DNA of 64,000 nt from Ichthyophthirius multifiliis. Its lineage: Eukaryota; Ciliophora; Oligohymenophorea; Hymenostomatida. The notes beneath the pieces were generated by a model. That model did not search any database and was not told where the DNA came from. It saw nothing but the letters and a program-made list of their open reading frames with translations. Below, one piece after another: positions 49,432-60,857 of the stretch (its first letter is position 1; each line of letters starts with the position of its first letter). The DNA is taken from the NCBI RefSeq assembly GCF_000220395.1, contig NW_004086057.1, forward strand, positions 62,001 to 126,000. Direction: 5' to 3'. A program made the translations under genes and the position numbers.

Positions 49432-52400
49432 ATGAATTAATTACATAATTTTATATATAATTAATAAAAAGTAAAAGGTTAATCATTTTTAGGAACATTT
49501 AATATAATTTTTCAATACATAATATAAGATATTAAAAAAAAGCCAAGGTCATTTAAAATTGGAATATTTTCAATCTTTTTAGTTATAGGTTTTTTAGCTG
49601 CTATTTAAAGTGCTTTTTAATTAAGCCCTGTAATTTTCCTTTCTATAGCTGAAGATTAAGTTGGTGACTCTGACATTTTATTAACTCCTATTTAATTTGA
49701 AAATAATACAAGCATTAATACTTAAAGCGATTCATAAAACATTCTATCTAGTATTCGTTTTTTAAATTCTTCAGATATAGAGGCAACTTGTAATTCTTTT
49801 TCTGACCATGTATCTGGATGTTCGTCTAGATGGATGTTTATAGGTAAATTATTTGATCCAAAAGGAGTTTCTTCTAATACTTATGGTTCATATTTTATTG
49901 CTTTAAATTCAATTAAAGGTAAATAAAATTATTTATTTTTATTAAAAATGACAATATAAATAAAGAAAGAAATATAGGATTAGGAAGAAGATTAAAAGTA
50001 GATGTTTTAAAAGGAAATGAATGCTATTTAACTGCAACAACAATGCGTGGTTTAAAATTAAACGAATAAGAATAAGTTGGTCTAAACATAGATTTAATAA
50101 ATGCAATTTTAATAAATGGAAATTTCTTTAATATAAACTAATTAAATAATACGAATAACTTATCTCCATATGATTAAATATAATCCAAAATTCGTGATTT
50201 TATAGAATAATAAATAAATAATTAACTTGCTTAAAGCCCTTAATTTAGTAAAAATCAAATTATTTCTTTTGTTGATACTTTAATTTTGCTATCAAATATA
50301 AGTTAAGTTGATTAAGACAATATTTATAATCTTTTCTAGATTTATCTAGACTCTTAAGGTATTAAAGCAAATTCTAAATAGCTTTTAGAACCGGTTATAG
50401 GAGATGGAAATTTAAAGGAAACGTCAGAGTCATTAAAAGAGGAAGCTTAAAAGCTTCCAGATGATTTTGTATTGAATTCTACAGTTTTGGCAGATTAAAT
50501 TACTCCAGTAGTAATGAGGGCATTAAATTTTACATAAAATTATACCATTTAAAAAGCAATAGAGTCTCCAAATGGTAAATGGGCTGAAAATTTAGGAAAT
50601 GTAATTGTTGTAGATCAGTTAGATGTTTTAGTATATATTTGGGAAGGTTTCGAAAAAGAATTGAAAAGAGCATAGTAATAATAACAATAAAATATAGGAA
50701 ATACTTAAACTATTAATTTGGTAAATATTTTACTAAATTCAGGTTTGTAGAATTCTTTGAAATAATTTATTAGAAGCATTAATATTTAAGAATATGCAGT
50801 TTTATCCAATATGGTTTTTAATAATAGAATGGGAATTTATAATAGCGAGGATGTGATTAAGAAGAATATTATTTCCATTTCCAATAAATTTTATAAGAAT
50901 TACGGATAAAAGAAAGCAATGTAGAGTACTGTTCCACTTTCTACTATAGTTATAGGATTACTTATTTTGAAACTTTTCCTTGATAATATGATTGCAACAA
51001 GCATTTTTTTACTTTTTATGCTTGCAGTATTGCTTATTTATTCCCTTATGATATCCGATGTGGAAGAAAAAACATATGAATTCGGTATGTTAAGGGCTCT
51101 TGGTTTTTAGAAAAATAGTTTGGTGTATCTTTTGATAATTTAAGGTTTAATATTTGCTATTCCAGGACTTTGCTTAGGACTTTTGATGGCTTATTTATTA
51201 AATTCAATAATTGCGTTCATTATTTTTGATAAAGCTGTTATGACAACTACTTATGATTTACATTGGTCGGCTATTGCTTTAGCAATTTTCTTGGGTATTT
51301 TTATTCCTTTAATTTCTGTGTATTTGCCTATTTAAAGAGCGATGTCAAAAACATTAAGAGATAGTCTTGACTTATATCATAGAGTTGTCAATTAAATTTC
51401 TGTGAGTGTTTAGAAATTGGAAAAATTGGGAATTTCCTTTTCTTAATCTGTAAATGCATTTACTCTTATTTTGATGGGAATCGTTTGCTATTATATAGCC
51501 CCAGCAGCTTTTGTATTTAAAAAGTTGGATCTTTTTTTGGCTATTATTAATATTGTTTTGATTATGATGATTATTGGATTTACCCTATTATTGAATTTAT
51601 CACAAAAATATGTAGAAAGAGTTTTCGTAAAACTCTTTTTGTGTATTTTTAGAAAAGAAAAGCACTTAGAAATCGTAATTGTCAAAAATATGAATGGGCA
51701 TAGAAGAAGAAACAGCAAAACAGCTATCATGTATACAATAGCTTTGGCTTTCCTTATTTTTACTGGAGCAGGTTTTTCTTTATAAAGTAAATAAATCCAA
51801 GATAATCTTAAAAGTTCTCTAGGAACTGATTTTAAGGTTTAGTTAATTAACGATAAAACAGGACTTGATGAAAGGGGAATGAGAGAATATATGGAAGAAT
51901 ACATAAAAAGAAACCCTACACATATAAATGGGTATTCATTTATAACTTTTTCTATGAAGGAATTCCCAAAATTTAAAAACTCTAAACTAAGTTCTTTAAG
52001 TTAATTCCCAAGCCTTAAGAATTTAGATATTAAAGGAGTGGAGAAAAACTATTTATAAAGCAGTTATTTGGATTTTTATTATCCTACGTAGTTTGATCCT
52101 AATTATAAGTTTAAAACAATATCTAATAACGGGAATGATGTAAATGATTGTGTAGAAAGTCTTTTTTCTTAAGAAGGAAACCTGAATATTTAGAAAAGTA
52201 CTGATGTCTTTAAAATTATTTCAAATGCTTAATATAGAAAATAAGACCAAATAAATCCTATTCCTGATTTCTAAGTAGATTATAATTCAAATACTAATAA
52301 AAAAATTATTAATAAAGGGTAATCTGAAAAACGTTTTACTTCTTCTAAATATAAGGATGAAGAAATTAATGTAATATTACCTTCAGGACTTAAATATGCA

Positions 52401-53222
52401 ATAAGTTTGGATGTAAATACTCCTGCTTTACTTGAGTTCTCAGGCATAAGATATAGAACTAAAATTAGATGTATGGCTAATAAATTTTCGGGATTTAAAT
52501 TTAGTTCTTATAGATAAATTTAATTCTATGGAGAATCTTTGACAGGAATAGAATAGTTTAAATATATAATTGATTCTTATTATTATTATTCTGGCCATGC
52601 AAGTAATCCAGAAGTTAAATATTTCTTTGAAAAAGTTCAACCAGGAAGTTCTTACGGAATACCAAAATAATCTTTATTAATTAAATTTAAAAAAAATTTG
52701 TCTAAATTTGAAAGGGAAGATTTGGCTAATGGACTAAGAAATTATTTCAAAAACGATTTCACATAATTATTTGATGTGCCTTAAATAGTGGAAAGTATTG
52801 AGTAAACTTTATTTTTTATTGATCTTTTCTCACTTGTTGTTGCTGGTATTTCAATTATTCTCTCTTTTTTCTTAATTCTAGTGTCATTTGTGTCTAATAT
52901 TAAAGAAAATAGTTGGGAGTTTGGGGTTTTGAGAGCAATCGGATTAAATAAAAGATAAATTACAAGAGTTTATATGATTGAATCTTGTGTTTTGGTACTT
53001 TCAAGTGGATTTATAGGAACTGTTATTGGCATTACTGTAGCAGTCACTTTAACTTTGTAATTTTTAATGTTTACTGAATTACCTTTTGTTTTTGTTTTCC
53101 CTTATAAAATGTTTTTTACTACTTTTTTATCTGGATTTCTTATTGCTGTTTTCGGTTCTTATTTTGCTTTGACAGAATTTAAAGATAAACCTATTTCTAC
53201 AATTGTAAAAGGATTAATTTGA
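49432..53222 (+). CDS. Two-module FtsX/MacB-type permease
   Basis: 1247 residues in two exons (intron 49919-49965; length is an exact multiple of three). An N-terminal membrane segment (IGIFSIFLVIGFLAAIQSAF) leads into a large extracytoplasmic domain. A FtsX core follows: TIVIGLLILKLFLDNMI, LLIYSLMISDVEEKTYEFGM, LRALGFQKNSLVYLL. A second set of membrane segments and a second large outer domain come next (residues about 650-1060), ending with another FtsX core: ISIILSFFLILVSFVSNI and WEFGVLRAIGLNKRQITRVY. The E-x-G-x-L-R-A-(I/L)-G signature occurs in both. Bacterial relatives pair with an ABC ATPase; none is encoded nearby. Substrate unknown. Cys residues in the first outer domain (EATCNSFSDHVSGCSS) could form a disulfide. 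Confidence 0.9.
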
Positions 53223-53376
53223 TTATTTTTTTATGTATTTTTTTCCATAATTTTTTTTTTACATATGAATAAATATTTTTTAAAAAGCAATAATATAATA
53301 ATTTTATAAATAAAAAATATTTTTTTTATAAATATATAATAATTAAAATTAATAAAATGCTTACATAAATAAAAAA

Positions 53377-56300
53377 TCAATCGCTTTCATACATAATAGC
53401 TTCTTATAATTCTGCATCAATCTAGACTTCCCCAAAGAATAGATTTTAAAATAATTTATTAGGAACGACATTTTTTTTTCCATAAAAATAAAAATGTTCT
53501 TCTTAATCATACTATCCTTATTATTATGCCTAAACTTAAGTTTTATTTTAGTTTAATTTCCCTATATGTAAATTTTCTTTTACTGTGAACAACTTCTTAG
53601 GATGTTCTAAATTAATATGATTATAGGTTTATTTTGGATCTTGAAATAATTTATTACAAATAGAACAAAAATGAGATTTACAAACAGTACAAGTTAAATG
53701 ATTACATCCTTCTTCATGAGAAAATTTAGCAAAGCATTTTGGACATTATTTTACGAAACCTAAATATATTAAATCATTGATTCCTTTATCTTTTATAGAA
53801 GTTTCGCAAGGTATTTATGATTCATGTACTGGATGAAGTGGAATATTGAAGTTTTCTTTAAGTATGTGCTAAGTACAATATTTATTTGAACAAAAAAGAC
53901 AAGTAATTTCTATCTTTTTTTCTAAGGCGATTTAAGATATTTCGAATCTACCTTTACAATCAGGAAAAATGCAAGAAATAAATGTTTTTTAATCATATTC
54001 GTTTGTAAGCATTTCAATACAGGATTTAGTTCTTTTTCTTAAAATATCTTTTACTTCAAAAGTTTAAAATAAAGAACTTATATCATTTAAAGAAATCGGT
54101 ACTTTGTCGCATGAAGGACATTTTATTTGTTTTTGAAATTATGAAAATGAAGATAAAATAGAATTTTTAATATGTTTTTGCACACATTATTTGCAAGTAA
54201 AATTGCATGAACATAATTATAAAGAAATCAAATCTACAGAATCAAAACATATTAAACAATTATTCACTAAATTATTATTTTCATGGATAAAAAATTATTC
54301 TTTTATATAATTATTTTATTCATGGTATGACTTGTATTTTATTTAGAGTTATATTTGGTCGTCTTGAATCCATTTGTACTATATTTATTTTTAATTTAAA
54401 TATTTGATAAGCTTTTCACTATTTTTTTAAAATATTTTGAATGTTAATGGGATAGGTAGCTATTCCATAAATGTTTTTAAGTAAATTTCTATTTCTTTTA
54501 TAATAGGCTATGCGTTTTTAAAAGAAGTTTTAGTGTATATTTCTAATGCGTTCGAATCAAAGTTATATCTTACAAATGTATTTTGAAAACTTAAACTTAA
54601 GTTTTTAAGATATTCCTAGCCATTTTTTTAAGTAAAAATATATTTTTCATTTAAATCTTTTAGTTATATCGTATGCTTTGGGTTTGTATATTTTTATATT
54701 TCTAAAATTCCTTTCATTATATCTTCATCTTTTTAGCCTTCTAAAATTATATTTATTATTGAATTCTTAGTTTCTTTTACTTCTTCAAATAAATTTATTA
54801 TTTTTTAATTATCGTTTTTATGAATTATTAATTTATATTCGCGTGCTTGATTTTCTAAATAATTAAAAAAAAATTTATAATATAAAAATACACTTCTATT
54901 TAATTATATTTTTCCTTATTTCTTTTTTTCTATATCCATTTTAAAATAAGTTAATTAATTTATTTTATGACCCTTTAATCTTTTTTTAATAAAAATAAAA
55001 TAGTTACATGTTTGTTTTTTTACTAATCAATAATAAATTAAGCTCTTTCTTCGGAATCAAAGGCTAATTAAACATCATAAATAAAAAATTTGTTGTGTAA
55101 AACTTAATTATTTTGGTTTATATCCTAACATATAACATTATTTTTTGGTAAACTATATTCATTAGGAACTAATTGATCAAATGTATTAATAACTTATTCT
55201 TAAACATATTTTTAATCATATTTAACACATTCTTAAGAAATCTTAATTTTTAAAATATAATTCGTTTTAGTCGTACATATATTATCATGAATCGAAGGTT
55301 TTACAACAATTCTTTTCGAATTATCTAGAACTAAAAGTTTATCTTAAAGATAGTTAAAAAAAAACTTAGCATGCTCTTTATTTTTAGTTACAATAAAATA
55401 CTTGTTACTTTCCTTATCCTTATATATACTCATTACAGCATCTAAATTAAAATTAAAATATGAAATTAAATCAATTTAGGTTTTATTTTCAGGAAAATTA
55501 AATACAATAACTGTATCATATTCATTAGGAAGAAGCCATTTTTATAATTCTAAGCCATCATTATAAATACATTTAAACTTGTATTCTTTATCAAAATATT
55601 CATGTGGAATTAATATTTTTTATTCTTCTTCTATTGAAATTATAGTTAATAGTTTATTATATTTATCAACAATTTTACTTTCTTTTATTTATTTTTTTGC
55701 ATGCATTAAGGCCTATATTTATTTAATAATGCTTTATTTATTTTTTGTTTCTATTATTTTAAAAGACTCATTATTTTAACAAATATACAATAAATCTTAG
55801 TAAAGAAAATTTTCTATTTATTAAATTAAAGTTTAATCCAATTTTTTATTTAAAATGACTTCTCCAACATATGTAAAAAAAAAGTTTTCTAAAATGCAAT
55901 TTTATTCTGAAGTAAATAATTCACTATTTTATAAATCTTATTATTTAATTTCAATTAAAATAGGAAAATCTTTGTCTTCATAATTTTCTTAAAAGTTTTT
56001 ATCACTAGAAAGAAATAATTGGTTATTTTTTAATTATATAAAGAATTTGTCTTACGTATTAAATATTATTTCTTCATTATTTTAATTAAAAATATTTTAT
56101 ATGGCATTTCTTTAAATATCTTTTATTAAATAAATATTATTAGAATATGCTTTAATAAAGCAATATTTAAGATTCTAAAAAATAAGATTTTCATTTATAA
56201 CAATACTTTAATAGTCTATAAACTTACTTAAATTCTAAGTTATAATATCATATATATTGTCACATTCTTTAATAAATTATATTATTTTTTAAGAAACTCT

Positions 56301-56696
56301 TTTACCTTCTGCCTACATTTTCAGATAATTATCAAAAGCCTTTTAGAATTTATAAAAATATTCTATATCATTCTAGCATTTTAATTATTCTATGATTTTG
56401 TCATCTCCAAATAATTCTAATAAAATATGGTTATTTTCACTAAAAGATTTTGAAATAGAATTATATTGATAATACTAACGTATTATAAAATTATAATATG
56501 GAGATTGTTTGTTTAGATAAATACTTTATATATTGCACATCTATACTAAACAATTTTTATCTATAGCTTCATATAGTAATACAGCATGCTCAAAGTAAAA
56601 ATATTTTATGTGTTTTTGTATTGATTTTAATATGTTCATTATTTAATCATTATTTTTATATTTTTTAATTAATTCTTTAAAATCTTATGTATTCAT
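53377..56696 (-). CDS. Large RBR E3 ubiquitin ligase
   Basis: 1091 residues in two exons. The intron at 54980-55023 (44 nt) joins an N-terminal 550-residue open frame to the RBR-bearing frame; the spliced length is an exact multiple of three. The C-terminal part has RING1 (CLICFDSVDLISLQLCSCNF, then TCKQCVQKH and KCPSCD), IBR (CIFPDCKGRF...ITCLFCSNKYC) and RING2 (CPKCFAKFSHEEGCNHLTC, VCKSHFCSIC). The Cys of GCNH in RING2 is the position that carries ubiquitin as a thioester in this class. The region before RING1 (FVRYNFDSNALEIYTKTSF) and the N-terminal third resemble the RNA-binding and post-helicase parts of plant and protist DEAH-helicase/RBR fusions, but no helicase motif is present. That relation is my inference. 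Confidence 0.85.
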
Positions 56697-57470
56697 TATT
56701 TGAATATTTATTTAATTTCTAATAAAAATAAATATAAATTAATAATAATATTTTTATATTTTTAATTGGCTATATATAATTGATTTTAATTATTTTAGAA
56801 AGAAATTTAGATTATATATCTCATTTTATATAAATAATTATTTAAAAAAGATTTAGGAAATTATCTTGTAAAATAAATAATTTGATAATTCTTTAGAAAA
56901 TAACTTTTATAGTATTAATGAATTAATAATAAAAAAAAAATTATTAAATATTTAGAATTAAATACTATACATTTGATAAATAATAAAACTTAAAAATAAA
57001 AGCAATTTTATAATAATAAAATATTATATAATAAAAATAAAAAAATAAAAGACTGAAAGGAAAAAAAATAAAGAAAAAAAAGTTAATATAAAAAATAAAT
57101 AATAAAAATTAAAATAGTTTTAAAATAAATAACTTTTATTAATATTATTATCATTTTATTATAAATCAATTCATTTGCAAATAAATATTTAACTAGTAAA
57201 CAAAATAATATAAATTCGATTGCTTAAATAAGTTTTCAAAAAAAGAAATAAAGAAATAAAATAAAGAAAATTTAAATAATGAATAAATAAAATATGATAG
57301 ACTATTAATAAAACAGTTAAGATATTTAAGAAGATAATAAAAAATAAATATTCTTTAATAAAGAATAACAAAATGTAAATATTTTAAATGTAAAAAAGAA
57401 AAAATTCAAGTAAAAAATGTAAATAAAAAACAAACAAACTAAAAATCGACAAAAAAATATTAAAATTAAA
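56697..57470. other. Divergent AT-rich intergenic region
   Basis: A gap of about 770 bases between the starts of the RBR ligase and the CCCH gene. It contains A/T runs only and no recognisable motif. Confidence 0.55.
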
Positions 57471-57494
57471 ATGTATAATAATTATAGTAATAAT

Positions 57495-57527
<33 letters not shown>

Positions 57528-58896
57528 CATAATAGTAATAATAATCATAATAATAATCATAATAATAATAGTCATAATAATAATTATATTTTTAATTATA
57601 ATAATAATGCTTTTATATAGAAAAAAGTATTATAATTAATTAGAATGAATAATAAAACAATTCTGAATTTTATTTATAATATTTAAACTCTCCTTAAATT
57701 GATATAATAGCAAATTTTAAAACACTATTTTGTCAAATAAAGGAGAAACATTTAAAAAATAAATGCTAATTCTATCATTCTGAATACGAAGATAAACGTA
57801 GATGTCCATAAAAATACTAATACTCTATAAATAATTGTCAATATTTATAAGAAAACGAAAAAAATAATGTATTAATTTATATAATTGTCCTCAAATACAC
57901 AATAAAGTAGAATAATTATATCATCCTCTTCGATACAAAACAAAGTTTTGCAAATAATAAAATAGTCATTCAAACGAAAGCAAATGTAATTATGGAAATT
58001 TTTGTTCTTTTGCTCATTTTGATGAAGAAATAGTTATTCCTTTAATTCATAAACTTTAAAGAGATAAAACATTTTATATGTATTTTTATAAAACTGTTTG
58101 GTGTCCAAATATTTCTAAGTAATTTTCATATTTTTTATTTTTTTATATTTATCTCATTAAGTCATGACAGAAGCTAATGTATATATATGCATAATGTACA
58201 AGATTATAGAAGAGATCCTAAATATTATAATTTTTTAGAATCTTAATAGTGTTAGTTTTGGACAAAAGATACCATTTAGAAATATCATGAAGGCAAATGT
58301 CCAACTTTAAATAACTGTAAAAATTGCCATGGATGGAAAGAATATGATTATCATCCTAAAATTTATAAAACCAAATAATGCACAAAGGAAAACTGCTAAT
58401 AATAAAGCAATTGTAATATGTATCATTCTGAATTAGATAAAAGGTTCAAATTTTTATTTATTTTTTTAATTTAATTATAAGAATTGTTACATAAGAATTG
58501 TTAGAATAAGAATTGAAATAAGCATTATAAAGCTTGATGAAAATTTCTAAGTATATAAAAAAATAAATTTATAAAAATATTTAATTTAATTAAATTAGTT
58601 AAAACTTAAAAGATATATAATATAATATTTAATAACTAGGATGTCCTATTAATGTATTTTATAATGAAATAGAATTAAAACTAATAGATAATTACAATAA
58701 TATCAAAATGATTGAAAATAAAAATAATAATAATATAAATATTTAAAATGATAATTTTATAGAATAATAAAATAAACTAGTTGTTATAATAAATGATAAC
58801 TAATATTTAAATAACAATTATTACAATTAAATAATTTATGATGAATAAAGTCATATAAAAAATAAAGATAATATAATAAAAAATTAAAATATTGTA

Positions 58897-58941
<45 letters not shown>

Positions 58942-59021
58942 CATAATAACCAAACTAATGATAATAATAATTATTATTATATTAACTAATAAAGTAAAAA
59001 TAAAATTTTATAATATTTATA

Positions 59022-59059
<38 letters not shown>

Positions 59060-59698
59060 ATTTAAATGATAATTATTCTAATTTTTCTGGAATACTAAAT
59101 AATAATTATTATCAAAATGGATAATTTTTAACAATAAATGGAAATAAAGATTATCTTTCTAATCAGTATTTTAAAAACAACAATTTTTTTTAATAATAAC
59201 TATTTAATAATTTCGATATTTAAAATAATTTATAATTATGTTAAAATAGTAGTTAATGTTATTTATATAACAAGGATTAATAATTACCTTTAAAATATTT
59301 TAATTATGAATAACCAAATTAATAATATATAAATTTTAATGACAAATATTTCAATAATTTAAATATAATTTAAGATAATTTTTAAAAAAAAACTTTAATA
59401 AACCTTTTTTATTTTAATAACTTTAATTTTAAAATTAAAAATAAATTTTAAATATATTATAAAACTTAGGATATTCAGAAGATAAAGTTAATAATTTAAA
59501 TTTATAATCAATAAACTAAATTACGTAACTAAATGAATAAGAAAAGAAAACTTTAAAAAGAATATTAAATGAAGATGATGAAGAAGATTTAATTTTTCAA
59601 GAAATTAATACTTAAATAAATGGTAAAAATTAATTTTTGTTAACAAAATATATTAATAAATAGGAATTAATTTAGGAAAAGAAATAAGAAAACAATGA
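57471..59698 (+). CDS. CCCH zinc-finger protein, Unkempt-like
   Basis: About 680 residues with introns at 58119-58161, 58444-58481, 58994-59059 and 59623-59663. After an Asn/His-rich start, a run of C-x-C-x-C-x3-H fingers appears: LFCQIKEKHLKNKCQFYH, KFCKQQNSHSNESKCNYGNF followed by CSFAH, then CVYMHN-like (CIYMH), a CNNCKNCHGW segment and CTKENCQQQSNCNMYH. The YHPLRYKTKFC and DYHPKIYKTKQC linkers are the hallmark of the Unkempt family, which binds RNA and represses translation. The C-terminal half is Asn/Gln-rich, ending NGINLGKEIRKQ. The frame must be corrected by one base in the N-terminal Asn region and at A-runs 57858-57864 and 59384-59392; together these restore total register. Confidence 0.75.
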
Positions 59699-60857
59699 TA
59701 TTCAATATTACAAATTTTCCATATAAAAAAAATATTATATATTATATTAAAAAAAAATATTTATTATATTTATTTATATATAATTTTATTATTATTGTAA
59801 TTATATCTTTATATTTATTTTCATTTTTGTAATTTAAAACATTTTAAATAAAATCTATTATTTTTTTATTTAATTTAAAATAAATATAAATATTTTAATT
59901 ATATTTTTTAATATAAAATTATTTATTTATAAAATAAAAAAATTATCAATACAATATTTATTTTATTAATTATATTATATTTTAACAAAAATTTTTAATT
60001 TATAAATTATTTTATTTTATAATTAAAATTTTATTTTGATTCATTTTATAAATTGAGTTATTAATTTTTAGTCTTTTATTAAATTGATTTTTTATTATGA
60101 AATATTTTATTATATAGTTTTCTTTTTATATTAATTGCATCTATTAAATATATAATTTAAATGCATATTGCTAAAAATAACATTTATAATTTTTATTAAT
60201 ACTAACTATTAACTCAAGAACTTTAATCTTTGTTGTAAAAAAAATAAATAAAAAGGTTAAATATTTATTTATTTATTTAAACATTTTTTTTCTTTTTATA
60301 TTAACTCTTAAAATAATTAATAATTTTATATTTTTAATTATAAGAAACAAAATCAAGAAAATAATTATTTTAAACCTATTATAACTGCATTTATTAAATA
60401 ATAATATAAAATTATAAATTTTAAAAATTTGAGATTAAAGTAAAAATAAGATATGACTAACGAAAAAGATTACTTACTATTGTGTATTTTTTACAAATTT
60501 CATTAATTATTTAAATAATATAATTTTATTGTTTACCTCTTGATTAATTTCTAATATTAATCTTGTAAGATTTTATAAAAACACTTTTTTTAGTTTTTAT
60601 TTTTAAATTAAATCATAAAAATAAAGTAGAGTATAAACATCAAAAAGAAAAGAAAAATTGATATAATGTAAATATTAATTTTTTTTCATAAAATATAAGT
60701 AGAATTTATACTTGAATAATTAATTACTTTATTATTTATTTATTTTTATAATTAAATTTTGTCATTTTAATTTTATTAATAATTTTTTTTTCTTATATTT
60801 TATTTTAAAATAAAAATAATAAATATTACATATAAATTAAACTATTCATTAAAAAAA
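59699..60857. other. AT-rich intergenic region
   Basis: About 1.16 kb with no supported gene or ordered repeat. It includes the 5' flank of the channel gene. Confidence 0.6.

Noticed and set aside
51471-51785. Separate small gene within the permease region
   Set aside because: It is a stretch of the permease frame that happens to lack TAA/TAG codons; same frame and strand as the large gene.
57384-57575. Reverse-strand Ile/Met-rich membrane protein
   Set aside because: It is the antisense of AAT repeats encoding the Asn-rich start of the CCCH protein.
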